Shown one piece after another: positions 25,689-35,195 of a DNA stretch of 64,000 nucleotides; the first letter of the stretch is position 1; every line of letters starts with the position of its first letter. A program made the translations under genes and the position numbers. A model generated the notes under the pieces. It searched no databases, was not told the origin of the DNA, and saw nothing but the letters and a program-made list of their open reading frames with translations. Source of the stretch: Microbacterium hydrocarbonoxydans (GTDB taxonomy: Bacteria > Actinomycetota > Actinomycetes > Actinomycetales > Microbacteriaceae); the NCBI RefSeq assembly GCF_900105205.1, contig NZ_FNSQ01000005.1:682001-746000 (forward strand). The letters are read 5' to 3'.

Positions 25689-26408
25689 GTGAGCAACGAA
25701 GCCCCCGCCTTCTCCGACGAGATCGCCGCCTCCATCCAGGCCGTCCGCGAGGACGTCGCCCGCCTGCACGGCGAACTCGTCCGCTACGGACTGGTCGTCT
25801 GGACCGGCGGCAATGTATCCGGCCGGGTCCCCGGAGCGGATCTGTTCGTGATCAAGCCGTCCGGCGTGAGCTACGACGACCTGGCCCCCGAGAACATGAT
25901 CCTCTGCGACCTCGACGGCGCCGTGATCCCCGGCACTCCCGGCAGCGATCGCTCGCCCTCGAGCGACACCGCCGCACACGCCTACGTCTACCGCCACATG
26001 CCGCACGTCGGCGGGGTGGTACACACCCACTCGACGTTCGCTGTCGCCTGGGCCGCACGTGGCGAGGAGATCCCCTGCGTCATCACGGCGATGGCCGACG
26101 AATTCGGCGGCCCGATCCCGATCGGCCCCTTCGCGATCATCGGCGACGACTCGATCGGCCGCGGCATCGTGCAGACGCTCACCGGCCACCGCAGCCGCGC
26201 TGTGCTGATGCAGAACCACGGGCCCTTCACGATCGGAGTCGACGCGAAGGATGCCGTGAAGGCCGCCGTCATGGTCGAGGACGTCGCCCGCACCGTGCAC
26301 CACGCCCGAGAGGCCGGCCCGCTGATCCCGATCCCGCAGGAGGCGATCGACAGCCTCTTCGACCGCTACCAGAACGTCTACGGACAGAACTCGGACGCCC
26401 GACGATGA
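25689..26408 (+). CDS. araD: L-ribulose-5-phosphate 4-epimerase
   Basis: This 239-residue zinc-dependent class II aldolase-fold enzyme converts L-ribulose 5-phosphate to D-xylulose 5-phosphate. Key segments are GGNVSGRVPG, KPSGVSYDDL, the metal-binding HTHS in GGVVHTHSTF, and MQNHGPF. The GTG at 25689 is preferred because TGAGG lies about 6 nt upstream. A GTG at 25662 overlaps the operator palindrome and would add nine residues. The gene overlaps the kinase gene by 4 bp (ATGA). With araB and araA it forms the complete cytoplasmic arabinose-to-xylulose-5-phosphate route. Confidence 0.93.
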   Translation: MSNEAPAFSDEIAASIQAVREDVARLHGELVRYGLVVWTGGNVSGRVPGADLFVIKPSGVSYDDLAPENMILCDLDGAVIPGTPGSDRSPSSDTAAHAYVYRHMPHVGGVVHTHSTFAVAWAARGEEIPCVITAMADEFGGPIPIGPFAIIGDDSIGRGIVQTLTGHRSRAVLMQNHGPFTIGVDAKDAVKAAVMVEDVARTVHHAREAGPLIPIPQEAIDSLFDRYQNVYGQNSDARR

Positions 26409-28033
26409 GCGACACGACCCGCACTGACACGACCACGACCAGCACCGGCAGCACCGCCCGCGACGACCTCCTCGCCGGCCGCGCGAGCCTGGGGATCGAG
26501 CTCGGCTCCACCCGCATCAAGGCCTGTCTGATCGGATCGGATGCCACCGAGGTGCTCGCCACGGGATCGTTCGCGTGGGAGAACCGCCTCGAAGACGGCC
26601 TCTGGACCTACTCGATCGACGAGGTCTGGTCGGGCCTGCAGTCGGCTTACGCCGCCCTCGTCGCCGACGCGCACGAGCGTCATGGCGTCCGCCCTGAGAC
26701 CTTCGCGGCGATCGGCATCTCGGCGATGATGCACGGCTATCTCGCCTTCGACGCGCAGGGCGAGCTGCTCACGCCGTTCCGCACCTGGCGCAACACGAAC
26801 ACGGGCGCCGCAGCATCCGAGCTGACCGGCCTGCTGGGGGTCAACATCCCGCTGCGCTGGTCGATCGCGCACCTGCACCAGGCGGTGCTCGACGGCGAGC
26901 CGCATGTCCAGCAGCTCGACTTCGTCACCACCCTCGCGGGCTACGTCCACACGCGGCTGACGGGCGAGCGCGTGCTCGGAGTCGGCGATGCCTCCGGGAT
27001 GTTCCCGATCGATTCTGCCACCGGCGACTATGACGAGCGGATGCTGCAGGCCTACGACGCCCTCGCCGCCGACCGCCTTCCCGCGTCGGCCCGCGCACTG
27101 CTCCCGACCGTCCTGCCCGCAGGCTCCGCCGCCGGAACGCTCACGGCCGAGGGCGCGGCCCTGCTCGATCCGTCGGGCGAGCTGACCCCCGGCATCCCGC
27201 TCTGCCCTCCCGAGGGCGATGCGGGCACCGGCATGGTCGCGACGAACTCGGTGTCGCCCCGCACCGGCAACGTCTCGGCAGGAACCAGCATCTTCGCGAT
27301 GGTCGTGCTCGAGCGCCAGCTCGCCGAGGTGCACCACGAGCTCGACCTCGTGACCACCCCGGCGGGCGACGCCGTGGCGATGGTGCACTGCAACAACGGC
27401 GCGAGCGAGCTCGCCGCTTGGGCTGGCCTGTTCACGCGGTTCTCCGCCGCCGCAGGGCAGCCGCTGAGCGACGACGCCGTGTTCGATGCGCTCTTCCGCG
27501 AGGCTCTGGACGGCGAAGCGGATGCCGGCGGCCTGCTGGCCTACAACCATCTCGCCGGCGAGCCCATCGCGGGTCTCACCACAGGACGCCCGCTGTTCGT
27601 GCGCACCCCCGACAGCGCCTTCACGCTCGCGAACTTCATGCGCTCGCAGCTCTACGGCGTGTTCGGCACCCTCGCGCTCGGGATGCAGGTGCTCACCGCC
27701 GAGGGCGTCGAACTCGACCGGATGTTCGCACACGGTGGCATGTTCCGCACCGCCGGGGTCGCGCAGCGCTTCCTGGCCGGAGCGCTCGGCGCTCCCGTCG
27801 CGGTCGGCGAACTCGCCTCCGAGGGCGGGGCGTGGGGGATCGCGGTGCTCGCGTCGTACCTGGCGCACGCCGACACGGTCTCGCTCGGCACCTATCTCGA
27901 TGAACAGGTCTTCGCCTCGGCATCCCTCGCCGTCGCCGAGCCCGACCCCGCCGACGTCGCCGGCTTCGCCGCGTACCTCGACCGCTACCGCGCAGGCCTC
28001 GCCATCGAAGCCGCCGCGACCACCGCCCTCTGA
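26405..28033 (+). CDS. araB: FGGY-family carbohydrate kinase, L-ribulokinase
   Basis: This 542-residue FGGY kinase has the N-terminal phosphate loop [15 protein letters not shown] (residues about 32-46), an [12 protein letters not shown] segment, and the C-terminal [18 protein letters not shown] region. It phosphorylates L-ribulose with ATP in the cytoplasm. The first 25 residues are Thr/Ser-rich and outside the fold. It differs from the E. coli AraB type and looks like the xylulokinase-related ribulokinase found between araD and araA in actinobacteria. The name therefore depends partly on the neighbours. It is coupled to araD by a 4-bp overlap. Confidence 0.88.
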   Translation: MSDTTRTDTTTTSTGSTARDDLLAGRASLGIELGSTRIKACLIGSDATEVLATGSFAWENRLEDGLWTYSIDEVWSGLQSAYAALVADAHERHGVRPETFAAIGISAMMHGYLAFDAQGELLTPFRTWRNTNTGAAASELTGLLGVNIPLRWSIAHLHQAVLDGEPHVQQLDFVTTLAGYVHTRLTGERVLGVGDASGMFPIDSATGDYDERMLQAYDALAADRLPASARALLPTVLPAGSAAGTLTAEGAALLDPSGELTPGIPLCPPEGDAGTGMVATNSVSPRTGNVSAGTSIFAMVVLERQLAEVHHELDLVTTPAGDAVAMVHCNNGASELAAWAGLFTRFSAAAGQPLSDDAVFDALFREALDGEADAGGLLAYNHLAGEPIAGLTTGRPLFVRTPDSAFTLANFMRSQLYGVFGTLALGMQVLTAEGVELDRMFAHGGMFRTAGVAQRFLAGALGAPVAVGELASEGGAWGIAVLASYLAHADTVSLGTYLDEQVFASASLAVAEPDPADVAGFAAYLDRYRAGLAIEAAATTAL

Positions 28034-28083
28034 CCTCCCACGCGAACTCTCCACGTCGACACCGGAACACCCAAGGACCCCTC

Positions 28084-29607
28084 ATGACCCGCACCCCGCT
28101 CTCCACCTCGCTCGACGGCTACGAGGTCTGGTTCCTCACCGGCAGCCAGCACCTGTACGGCCCCGAGACGCTCGCGCAGGTCGCCGAACAGTCGCAGGAG
28201 ATCGCGCGCATCCTCGACGAGGCCGGCGAGGTGCCGGTGAAGGTCGTCTGGAAGCCGGTGCTGACGGATGCCGCCGCCATCAAGCGCACGGCGCTCGAGG
28301 CGAACGCCGACGACCGGGTCATCGGACTGATCGCGTGGATGCACACGTTCAGCCCCGCGAAGATGTGGATCGCCGGTCTCGACGCGCTCCAGAAGCCGCT
28401 CGCGCACCTGCACACGCAGGCGAACGTCGAGCTGCCCTGGGCCGACATCGACTTCGACTTCATGAACCTCAACCAGGCGGCGCACGGCGACCGCGAGTTC
28501 GGCTACATCCAGACGCGTCTCGGCGTGCCCCGCAAGACGATCGTCGGCCACGCGAGCGACCCGCGGGTGCGCCAGGAGGTCGCGACGTGGCAGCGCGCGG
28601 CGGCCGGTCTCGCGGCATCCCGCTCGCTCAAGCTCGCCCGCTTCGGCGACAACATGCGCTACGTCGCGGTCACCGAGGGCGACAAGACCGAGGCCGAGCT
28701 CCGCTTCGGCGTGCAGGTCAACACGTGGGGCGTGAACGACCTGGCGGATGCGGTCGCCGCGGCATCCGACTCCGAGATCGACGCTCTCGTGGCCGAGTAC
28801 GAGGAGCTGTACGAGGTGGTGCCCGAACTCCGCCGGGGTGGCGACCGCCACCAGTCGCTGCGTGACGGTGCGGCGATCGAGATCGGCCTGCGCTCATTCC
28901 TCGAGGAGGGCGGATTCGGCGCCTTCACGACCTCGTTCGAAGACCTCGGCGCGCTGAAGCAGCTCCCGGGTCTCGCGGTGCAGCGCCTCATGGCCGAGGG
29001 GTACGGCTTCGGTGCCGAGGGCGACTGGAAGACCGCGATCCTCGTGCGGGTCGCGAACGTGATGGGCGCTGGACTGCCCGGTGGGGCGAGCCTCATGGAG
29101 GACTACACCTACGACATGACTCCGGGCGACGAGCTGATCCTCGGGGCGCACATGCTCGAGGTCTCGCCCTCGCTGACGACCGCGAAGCCGACGCTCGAGA
29201 TCCACCCGCTCGGCATCGGCGGCAAGGACGATCCGGTGCGCCTGGTCTTCACCGCCGATCCCGGGCCCGCGATCGTCGTCGCTCTGAGCGACATGCGCGA
29301 CCGGTTCCGCCTCACCGCCAATGTGGTCGAGAACGTGCCGCCGCGGCAGTCGCTGCCGAAGCTGCCGGTCGGCCGCGCCGTGTGGAAGCCGCAGCCCGAC
29401 TTCACCACCTCGGCCGCCGCCTGGCTGACCGCCGGTGCTGCGCACCACACGGTGATGTCGACCGCCGTCGGCCTCGATGCCTTCCGCGACTTCGCCGAGA
29501 TGGCCGAGGTCGAGCTGCTCGTGATCGACGACAGCACCACGCTGCCCGAGTTCCAGAAGCAGGTGCGCTGGAACCAGGCGTACTACCGACTCGCTCAGGG
29601 ACTGTGA
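28084..29607 (+). CDS. araA: L-arabinose isomerase
   Basis: This 507-residue protein has normal length for AraA and interconverts L-arabinose and L-ribulose with a divalent metal. The N-terminus has [15 protein letters not shown], and other family landmarks are [27 protein letters not shown] and [10 protein letters not shown] segments. It is 50 bp after araB, with an AAGGAC ribosome site before the ATG. The stop overlaps the start of the aldose epimerase gene as TGATG. This is the best-supported assignment in the sugar cluster. Confidence 0.97.
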   Translation: MTRTPLSTSLDGYEVWFLTGSQHLYGPETLAQVAEQSQEIARILDEAGEVPVKVVWKPVLTDAAAIKRTALEANADDRVIGLIAWMHTFSPAKMWIAGLDALQKPLAHLHTQANVELPWADIDFDFMNLNQAAHGDREFGYIQTRLGVPRKTIVGHASDPRVRQEVATWQRAAAGLAASRSLKLARFGDNMRYVAVTEGDKTEAELRFGVQVNTWGVNDLADAVAAASDSEIDALVAEYEELYEVVPELRRGGDRHQSLRDGAAIEIGLRSFLEEGGFGAFTTSFEDLGALKQLPGLAVQRLMAEGYGFGAEGDWKTAILVRVANVMGAGLPGGASLMEDYTYDMTPGDELILGAHMLEVSPSLTTAKPTLEIHPLGIGGKDDPVRLVFTADPGPAIVVALSDMRDRFRLTANVVENVPPRQSLPKLPVGRAVWKPQPDFTTSAAAWLTAGAAHHTVMSTAVGLDAFRDFAEMAEVELLVIDDSTTLPEFQKQVRWNQAYYRLAQGL

Positions 29608-30533
29608 TGACCCACGCGGTGCAGCCGCGGTCCGGACGGCAGCTGCGCATCGCCGGGCACGGGTACGAGGCGGTGATCGCGAGTGTCGGCGCGTCGCTGC
29701 GCACGCTCACCTTCGAGGGGCGCGACCTCGTCGTGCCGTTCGACGCCGACGAGGTGCGACCGGGATACCGCGGTACGACGCTGGCCCCGTGGCCGAATCG
29801 CATCGTCGACGGGCGGTATCGGTTCGGCGGGATCGAGCATCGGCTGGCCCTCACCGAACCCGCACGGGGGCAGGCGCTGCACGGCCTCCTCGCGTGGGCT
29901 GAGTTCTCCGACCGGCTGATCCTCGACGACCGGGTCGTGCTCGCCGCCGTGATCGAGCCGCAGACCGGCTACCCCTTCCGGGTGGAGGTCGAGACCGAGT
30001 ACCGGCTCGACGCCGACGGCCTGCGTCAGACCGTGACCGCGCACAACCTCGGGACGGATGCCGCGCCCTGGGGCACCGGTCCGCACCCGTATCTGGTCGC
30101 CGGGGCGGGAGGAGTGGATGACTGGACGCTGACCCTACCGGCATCCGAGGTGCTGACCGTGACGCCCGACCGGCTGAGCCCCGTCGCGCTCGAGGGCGTG
30201 TCGGAGCATCCGGAGTGGGACTTCCAGGCCGCGCGCCGGATCGGCGACGTGTTCATCGATCACGCGTTCACTGGTCTCGCGCGCGAGGACGGGGTCGCGG
30301 AGGTGCGGGTCGTGTCGGATGCCGGGACCGGCGTCACGATGAGGTTCGACGAGCGCTGCCCGTGGGTGCAGGTGCACACCGCCGACAATCCGGGCATCGA
30401 CGCGATCCATCGCATCGGACTCGCGGTCGAGCCGATGACCTGCCCGCCGGATGCGTTCAACTCGGGGACGGATGTCGTCGTGCTCGCCCCCGGAGCGGCG
30501 CACGCCGCATCCTGGCTGATCTCCGCCGTCTGA
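29607..30533 (+). CDS. galM: Aldose 1-epimerase (mutarotase family)
   Basis: This 308-residue protein is of the aldose epimerase/GalM group. It has APWPNRIVDGRY, the HGLLAWAEFSD segment and the catalytic-region GTGPHPYLVAG. The start codon overlaps the araA stop. The enzyme would interconvert anomers of arabinose so that imported sugar reaches the form used by the isomerase. It is the last gene of the araDBA operon, followed by a 30-bp repeat array with a terminal hairpin (30559-30650). Substrate preference within aldoses is inferred from the operon. Confidence 0.9.
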   Translation: MTHAVQPRSGRQLRIAGHGYEAVIASVGASLRTLTFEGRDLVVPFDADEVRPGYRGTTLAPWPNRIVDGRYRFGGIEHRLALTEPARGQALHGLLAWAEFSDRLILDDRVVLAAVIEPQTGYPFRVEVETEYRLDADGLRQTVTAHNLGTDAAPWGTGPHPYLVAGAGGVDDWTLTLPASEVLTVTPDRLSPVALEGVSEHPEWDFQAARRIGDVFIDHAFTGLAREDGVAEVRVVSDAGTGVTMRFDERCPWVQVHTADNPGIDAIHRIGLAVEPMTCPPDAFNSGTDVVVLAPGAAHAASWLISAV

Positions 30534-30558
30534 GCTTCGCTCGTCGCGGGCGCTGGCT

Positions 30559-30650
30559 CCCTGCGGGGTCAGTTTCGCATCGGGCGAGCGGTGCGGGGTC
30601 AAAAGCGCATCCGAAACGTGCGTTACCGGTGCGAAATTGACCCCGCACCG
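30559..30650 (+). repeat. Family C array: two 30-bp units plus terminal inverted unit (62-nt hairpin)
   Basis: Unit 1 is 30559-30588, terminal unit 2 is 30589-30618, and the inverted unit is 30619-30650. The terminal stem CGGTGCGGGGTCAA / TTGACCCCGCACCG is a perfect 14 bp. It follows galM by 25 bp and may also end that transcript. Related arrays are at 32409-32620, 32654-32805 and 60175-60700. Confidence 0.85.
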
Positions 30651-30724
30651 AGGGAGGGGCGGGTCGGGGGACGGGCGCGCATAGCGACCGCGACCGCTCC
30701 CGCGACGCACCGCGCCCCCTTCAC

Positions 30725-31390
30725 TCAGGAGAGCGCCGCGATCACGGCCTGGGCTGCGGAAGCGGATGACTGCGGGTTCTGGCCGGTGATGAGCAGCCCG
30801 TCGATGATCGTGTGATCGCTCCACGGGGTGGTCACCTCGATGTCAGCGCCGAGCTCGCGCAGGGAGGTCTCGAGCAGGAACGGCGCACGGTCCGCAAGGC
30901 CGCCGATCCGTTCCTCCTCGTCGGAGAACCCGGTGATGCGCCGTCCGGCGACGAGCGGCTGGCCCGCTGCGTCGCGTGCGGGCAGCAGAGCCGCGAGGCC
31001 GTGGCACACCGCAGCCAGTGGACGTCCCGCCGAGACGGTCGCCGAGATGAGCGCCGCCGAGTCGGCATTCACGGCGAGATCCTGCATCGGGCCGTGGCCG
31101 CCTGGGTAGTAGACCGCCGCGTAGTCGGCGACATCGACGTCGGCGAGCACCTGAGGAGTGCTGAGTCCCGGGATCTGCGCGAGCGCCGCGGCATCCCCAT
31201 CGCCGAGGCTCGATACATCGGCGACCGGCTCGACGCCGCCCGGTGTCGCGAACACCACATCGTGCCCGGCGGCGGTGAGCAGACGATAGGGGGCGAGCAG
31301 CTCTTCGGCCCAGTAGCCGGTGGGGTGCTCGGTGCCGTCGGACAGGGTCCAGGTGCGGGCGCTGGTGACGACGAAGAGGACAGATGACAT
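30725..31390 (-). CDS. DJ-1/PfpI (type 1 glutamine amidotransferase-like) protein
   Basis: This 221-residue protein has the DJ-1/PfpI nucleophile elbow AAVCHGLAALL, with the Cys near residue 128, and the segment YYPGGHGPMQDLAV. It resembles the larger Hsp31-like members, which act as glyoxalase III, chaperone or protein deglycase. The ATG at 31390 has GGGAG upstream. It is divergent from a LysR gene that probably regulates it, with an inverted repeat at 31465-31498 between them. No export signal is present. The precise activity cannot be told from sequence alone. Confidence 0.85.
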   Translation of the reverse strand: MSSVLFVVTSARTWTLSDGTEHPTGYWAEELLAPYRLLTAAGHDVVFATPGGVEPVADVSSLGDGDAAALAQIPGLSTPQVLADVDVADYAAVYYPGGHGPMQDLAVNADSAALISATVSAGRPLAAVCHGLAALLPARDAAGQPLVAGRRITGFSDEEERIGGLADRAPFLLETSLRELGADIEVTTPWSDHTIIDGLLITGQNPQSSASAAQAVIAALS

Positions 31391-31464
31391 GGATGCTCCC
31401 AAGGTTCGGACGACGGATGCCGTGCGGATGCGATATTCAGGACAACGGCCCGCCATGACGAACG

Positions 31465-31498
31465 ATTCCGATAGATTGCCGATATGAGCAATCGGAAT
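31465..31498. promoter_or_regulatory. Inverted repeat over the lysR promoter and start codon
   Basis: ATTCCGAT (31465-31472) pairs with ATCGGAAT (31491-31498), and GATTGC (31474-31479) with GCAATC (31488-31493), nested around the ATG at 31484. The -10 box TAGATT (31472-31477) lies inside. LysR autorepression is the natural reading. Confidence 0.6.
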
Positions 31499-32383
31499 GG
31501 CGATGGATTGCAGGACCTGGGGCTGTGGCGCACCTTCCTCGTCGCGCACCGATCGGGCTCGGTGTCGGCGGCGGCGCGCACGCTCGGACTCGCGCAGTCG
31601 TCGGTGACGACGCAGTTGCAGGCGCTGGAGGCGAGCATCGGCGAGCCGCTGTTCGTCCGTCATGCCCGCGGCATCCGCCCGACGCCGAGAGCCGACGAGC
31701 TCGCTGCGCGGCTCGCGGGCCCGCTCGACGCGTTGGCGGATGCTCTGGGCACCCGACCGGACCTCGAACCGCCGGTCGTGCGCCTGGGCGGGGCAGGGGA
31801 GTTCCTGGCCGCTGTAGCGGCCCCGGCCCTCGCGAGCGCTGTGGCCGGCGGACTGCGGCTCGCGGTGACCGCGGGCCTGGCCGACGATCTGCTCGAACAG
31901 CTGAGAGTCGGCAGCCTGGACCTGGTGATCTCAGCCGTGCGCCCTCGCGGACGCACGCTGCCGAGTATGCCGCTGTTCGACGAGGAGTTCGCTCTCGTGG
32001 CCTCCCCGTCGCTGCGGCTCGATCCGTCACCGGACCTCTCGCCGGCTGCGCTCACGCACGTGCCTCTGCTGGCATACGACCGCGACGTGCCGATCATCCG
32101 ACGGTACTGGCGCCACGTGTTCGGCATTCGTCTCGACCGGGAACCGGCACTCGTCTTCCCCGACCTGCGCGCGCTCGCGACCGCTGCGGTTGCGGGGGCG
32201 GGCGTCACCGCCCTGCCGACCTATCTGATCGCCGACGAACTCGCCGATGGCAGACTCGTCGACCTGCGACCGACTGAGGATCCGCCGATCAACACGCTGT
32301 ACCTCGTGCGGCGACCGGGGCCCTTGTCCGACGGGGTCGCGGCCGTGGAGAAGGCGCTGCGCGCCGCCGTCGCCGACCTCTGA
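31484..32383 (+). CDS. LysR-family transcriptional regulator
   Basis: This 299-residue protein has an N-terminal winged helix with SGSVSAAARTLGLAQSSVTTQLQ-type recognition (residues about 25-47) and a LysR substrate-binding domain. The mRNA appears leaderless because TAGATT ends 6 nt before the ATG. The promoter and start codon lie within an inverted repeat, which suggests autoregulation. It is divergent from the DJ-1/PfpI gene, the usual LysR target arrangement. The inducer is unknown. The sequence LGLAQSSVTTQLQALEAS is a textbook LysR recognition helix. Confidence 0.92.
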   Translation: MSNRNGDGLQDLGLWRTFLVAHRSGSVSAAARTLGLAQSSVTTQLQALEASIGEPLFVRHARGIRPTPRADELAARLAGPLDALADALGTRPDLEPPVVRLGGAGEFLAAVAAPALASAVAGGLRLAVTAGLADDLLEQLRVGSLDLVISAVRPRGRTLPSMPLFDEEFALVASPSLRLDPSPDLSPAALTHVPLLAYDRDVPIIRRYWRHVFGIRLDREPALVFPDLRALATAAVAGAGVTALPTYLIADELADGRLVDLRPTEDPPINTLYLVRRPGPLSDGVAAVEKALRAAVADL

Positions 32384-32408
32384 CGGTCATGGCTGAGGCG
32401 TTCTCGCC

Positions 32409-32620
32409 CGGTGCGGGGTCGATGTCTCATCCGTCTTCCGGTGCGGGGTCGATGTCTCATCCGTCTTCCGGTGCGAGGTCGATGTCTCATCCGTCTTCCG
32501 GTGCGAGCCCGATTTCGCATAGCCCACGCGGTGCGTGGTCAGAAGTGCAGCGTTCACGCGGTGCGTGGTCAAAAGCGCATCCGAAACGTGCGTGTGCGGT
32601 GCGAAATCGACCACGCACCG
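32409..32620 (+). repeat. Family C array: six exact 30-bp units plus terminal inverted unit
   Basis: The units start at 32409, 32439, 32469, 32499, 32529 and 32559 with no spacers. The first two are identical and the third differs by one base. The sixth is the conserved terminal unit, and 32589-32620 is its inverted partner. The stem CGGTGCGTGGTC / GACCACGCACCG is perfect. Compared with 30589-30650, both stem sides changed together. Confidence 0.9.
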
Positions 32621-32653
32621 AGATACATGGGGATCTTGAGGACGCCCGGGAAC

Positions 32654-32805
32654 TCGCTGCGGGGCAGTGTCGCATCCGGCGTTCCATGCGGGGTTGCTGT
32701 CGCATCCCTCATCGGGTGCGAGGTCAATAGTGCATCCGTCGTTCGGTGCGTGGTCAAAAGCGCATCCGAAACGTGTGCTTGCGGTGCGAAACTGACCACC
32801 CACGG
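32654..32805 (+). repeat. Family C array: four 30-bp units plus terminal inverted unit
   Basis: The units start at 32654, 32684, 32714 and 32744. They share TGCG at positions 4-7 and GCATCC at positions 19-24. The terminal unit 32744-32773 is identical to 32559-32588, and the inverted unit is 32774-32805. The stem has two mismatches near its base. Confidence 0.87.
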
Positions 32806-32838
32806 ATGCAGGGGCTCTCGGATGCAGGGGCGACAGAT

Positions 32839-32906
32839 GCGCGACGGCACGGGCGCGACGGCACGGGCGCGACGGCACGGGCGCGACGGCACGGGCGCGA
32901 CGGCAC
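32839..32906. repeat. 14-bp tandem repeat
   Basis: GCGCGACGGCACGG is repeated nearly five times with no change (starts 32839, 32853, 32867, 32881, 32895). It follows the family C arrays and precedes the end of the minus-strand gene at 32961. No gene was seen in 32384-32960. Confidence 0.92.
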
Positions 32907-32960
32907 TCTCGCGCCGGCCCCGGCGCGAGGGCGGGGCCGGCCGCGACCGCCCGCGAGGTC

Positions 32961-33548
32961 TCAGCGGTTCAGCCAGTGGCGCAGCGTCCGGGTGACCCAA
33001 GGCAGCACCCAGTAGGTCATGATCGGCGTGAGCACCACCGTCGTGGCCAGCACTCGCAGCCAGATCGGCAGCTCGTTCCACCCCGGCACCGGGCTTAGGG
33101 CATAGGTGAACGCGAGGTTCAGTGGGAAGAACCCGAGCCAGATCGACACGGCCTGCTTCCACCGGGGCGGAGAGCTGACCATCGCGACCGTGGTCGTGGA
33201 CCCGTCCGCGCGGGGGAGGGTGATCGTGTCGGTGGTCGGCTCGTCGAACCAGCCCTCGATGCCCGTGCGGCGGCGCACGCGCTCGCTGCGCACGAACTGC
33301 TCGCCGGTCGACTTCCACCACTCGCGCTCGCCGGACTGCTCCCAGGCGATCAGCGACTTCTCGTCCGAGAACCGGTAGAGCATGTGCCAGACGTGCGAGT
33401 CCTCGCCGTCGCGCACCCATCCTGAGCCCAGGAAGCCCGGATACCGGTGGGCGAGATTCACGCCGGTCTGCACCCAGGCGGTGGCGGCGGCCACATGCTC
33501 GGGGTCGACCTCGCGGCGGATGGAGACGGTGATGGGTTCGCTGGACAT
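32961..33548 (-). CDS. Antibiotic biosynthesis monooxygenase-like membrane protein
   Basis: This 195-residue protein has an N-terminal ABM-type ferredoxin-like domain (EPITVSIRREVDPEH, GFLGSGWVRD, WHMLYRFSDEKSLIAWEQS) followed by two membrane helices (about 129-152 and 158-180). Such ABM-plus-two-helix proteins are common but their function is unknown. The ATG at 33548 has GAGGA upstream. In-frame codons further upstream lie in low-complexity DNA and are not believable. It may oxidise a small aromatic or bind a quinone-like ligand at the membrane, but this is conjecture from the domain only. Confidence 0.75.
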   Translation of the reverse strand: MSSEPITVSIRREVDPEHVAAATAWVQTGVNLAHRYPGFLGSGWVRDGEDSHVWHMLYRFSDEKSLIAWEQSGEREWWKSTGEQFVRSERVRRRTGIEGWFDEPTTDTITLPRADGSTTTVAMVSSPPRWKQAVSIWLGFFPLNLAFTYALSPVPGWNELPIWLRVLATTVVLTPIMTYWVLPWVTRTLRHWLNR

Positions 33549-33709
33549 GGCGGTCCTCAGAAAAGCGGTGGGCCCGGATCGCGGGCGCCTCGACGATGGG
33601 GGATGCGCCGGGGTGCGGGCGCGTGATCGATTGTATTTCGGATGCCGGGGGTCGCCGTCCGTTTTCGCCGCACGCGAAGACCGCATCCGAGGTTCAGACG
33701 GCGCGCATG

Positions 33710-33972
33710 AGGACGGATGCCGGGTGCCGGACGCCGGAGCCCGGATGCCGGAGCCCGAATGCCGGATGCCCGGATGTCGGATGCCACAGCCCGGATGCCG
33801 GATGCCCGGATATCGGATGCCGGATGCCGTGCGCTCGGGAAGGCCGAATGCGCCTGCGAAGGCCGGATGCGGGGAATTCGGCCTCAGGGGGCGCCCATGG
33901 CCGTTGCTGGCGCACCGCAGCGCACCGCACCGCACCGCACGGCAGGGCACCGCACCGCACCGCACCGCAGCG
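33710..33972. repeat. Low-complexity DNA: GGATGCCG-type and CACCG-type tandem repeats
   Basis: The gap 33549-34009 has no gene. From 33710 to about 33860 it is built of imperfect CGGATGCC and GGAGCCC words of 8-10 bp. From 33908 to 33972 it consists of 5-bp GCACC/CACCG repeats. Open frames through it translate to biased peptides and are rejected as genes. Confidence 0.85.
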
Positions 33973-34009
33973 GCATCCGTCCCTCGCTCCCGGGGTGAGA
34001 ATAGGACCC

Positions 34010-35194
34010 ATGAGCACGCGCAGCGAAGCCGTCCTGATCGATGTCGTCCGCACGCCCGTCGGGCGCGGCAAGCCGGGCGGAGCGCTGTCGGGCGTTCATC
34101 CCGTCGATCTCGCGGCGGGTGCGCTCGCCGCGATCTTGCAGCGCAGCGGGCTCGAGTCGCGTCAGATCGACGACGTGCTCCTCGGCTGCGTCAGTCAGGT
34201 CGGCGACCAGTCCTCGAACATCGCCAGGCAGGCGGTGCTCGCCGCGGGCTTCGACGAGACCATCCCGGCGACGACGATCGACCGGCAGTGCGGGTCGAGT
34301 CAGCAGGCCGTGCACTTCGCCGCCCAGGGAATCATCGCCGGAGCCTACGACGCGGTGATCGTCGGCGGTGTCGAGTCGATGAGCAGGGTGCCGCTCGGCT
34401 CCTCGGCCACTGGGGGCAGCTTGATGTCGCCGCGCCTGCGCGAGCGCTACCCCGACGGGCTCGTGAACCAGGGTGTCTCCGCCGAGCTGATCGCGCAGCG
34501 GTGGGGTCTCGACCGCGCCGCACTCGACGCCTACGCGGCCGAGTCGCACCGCCGCGCGGCTGCGGCATGGCACGAGGGCTTCTTCGGACGCACGGTGATC
34601 CCGGTCGCCGAGGCTCCGGATGCCGTCGTCGACGAGACCGTCCGCGCGGGCACGACCGCGGAGGGCCTGGCAGGGCTGCATCCGGCATTCCGCACGGATG
34701 CGCTCGCCGCCCGCTTCCCCGACGTCGACTGGCGGATCACCCCCGGGAACTCCTCGCCGCTGACCGACGGAGCATCCGCTGCGCTCGTGATGAGCGCCGA
34801 GCGTGCCGAACAGCTGGGACTCACGCCGCGGGCGAGGTTCCACGCGTTCACGGTGGTCGGCGACGATCCGCTCATGATGCTGACCGGTCCGATCCCCGCG
34901 ACGCGGCGCATTCTCGAACGCACCGGACTCACGATCGATGACCTCGACGCCTACGAGGTCAATGAGGCCTTCGCGTCGGTGCCCCTCGCCTGGGCCGCGG
35001 AACTCGGGGCGGATGCCGCCAAGCTCAACCCGCGCGGAGGTGCGATCGCCCTCGGGCACGCGCTGGGCTCGTCGGGCACCCGCCTGCTCGGCACCCTGAT
35101 CGACCACCTCGACGCGGTCGGCGGCCGCTTCGGACTGCAGACCATGTGCGAGGGCGGTGGCATGGCGAACGCCACGATCATCGAGCGGCTGTAA
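34010..35194 (+). CDS. Acetyl-CoA acyltransferase (thiolase)
   Basis: This 394-residue thiolase has the nucleophilic Cys in DRQCGSSQQA (residue about 89), and the C-terminal motifs YEVNEAFASVPLAW, NPRGGAIALGHALGSSGTR and the second active-site Cys region LQTMCEGGGMAN. It cleaves 3-ketoacyl-CoA or forms acetoacetyl-CoA in the cytoplasm. The ATG at 34010 is the first codon of the fold; AGGA 4 nt earlier is the only ribosome-site candidate. No beta-oxidation partner adjoins it. It stands alone between repeat-rich stretches made of inverted GGATGCCG and CGGCATCC words. Confidence 0.93.
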   Translation: MSTRSEAVLIDVVRTPVGRGKPGGALSGVHPVDLAAGALAAILQRSGLESRQIDDVLLGCVSQVGDQSSNIARQAVLAAGFDETIPATTIDRQCGSSQQAVHFAAQGIIAGAYDAVIVGGVESMSRVPLGSSATGGSLMSPRLRERYPDGLVNQGVSAELIAQRWGLDRAALDAYAAESHRRAAAAWHEGFFGRTVIPVAEAPDAVVDETVRAGTTAEGLAGLHPAFRTDALAARFPDVDWRITPGNSSPLTDGASAALVMSAERAEQLGLTPRARFHAFTVVGDDPLMMLTGPIPATRRILERTGLTIDDLDAYEVNEAFASVPLAWAAELGADAAKLNPRGGAIALGHALGSSGTRLLGTLIDHLDAVGGRFGLQTMCEGGGMANATIIERL

Positions 35195-35195
35195 T

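Noticed and set aside
32409..32805. Possible CRISPR array (30-bp period)
   Set aside because: The units are contiguous with no unique spacers, the last unit is inverted, and no cas gene is near.
33596..34009. N-terminal extension of the thiolase
   Set aside because: It runs through low-complexity repeats; the thiolase fold begins at 34010.
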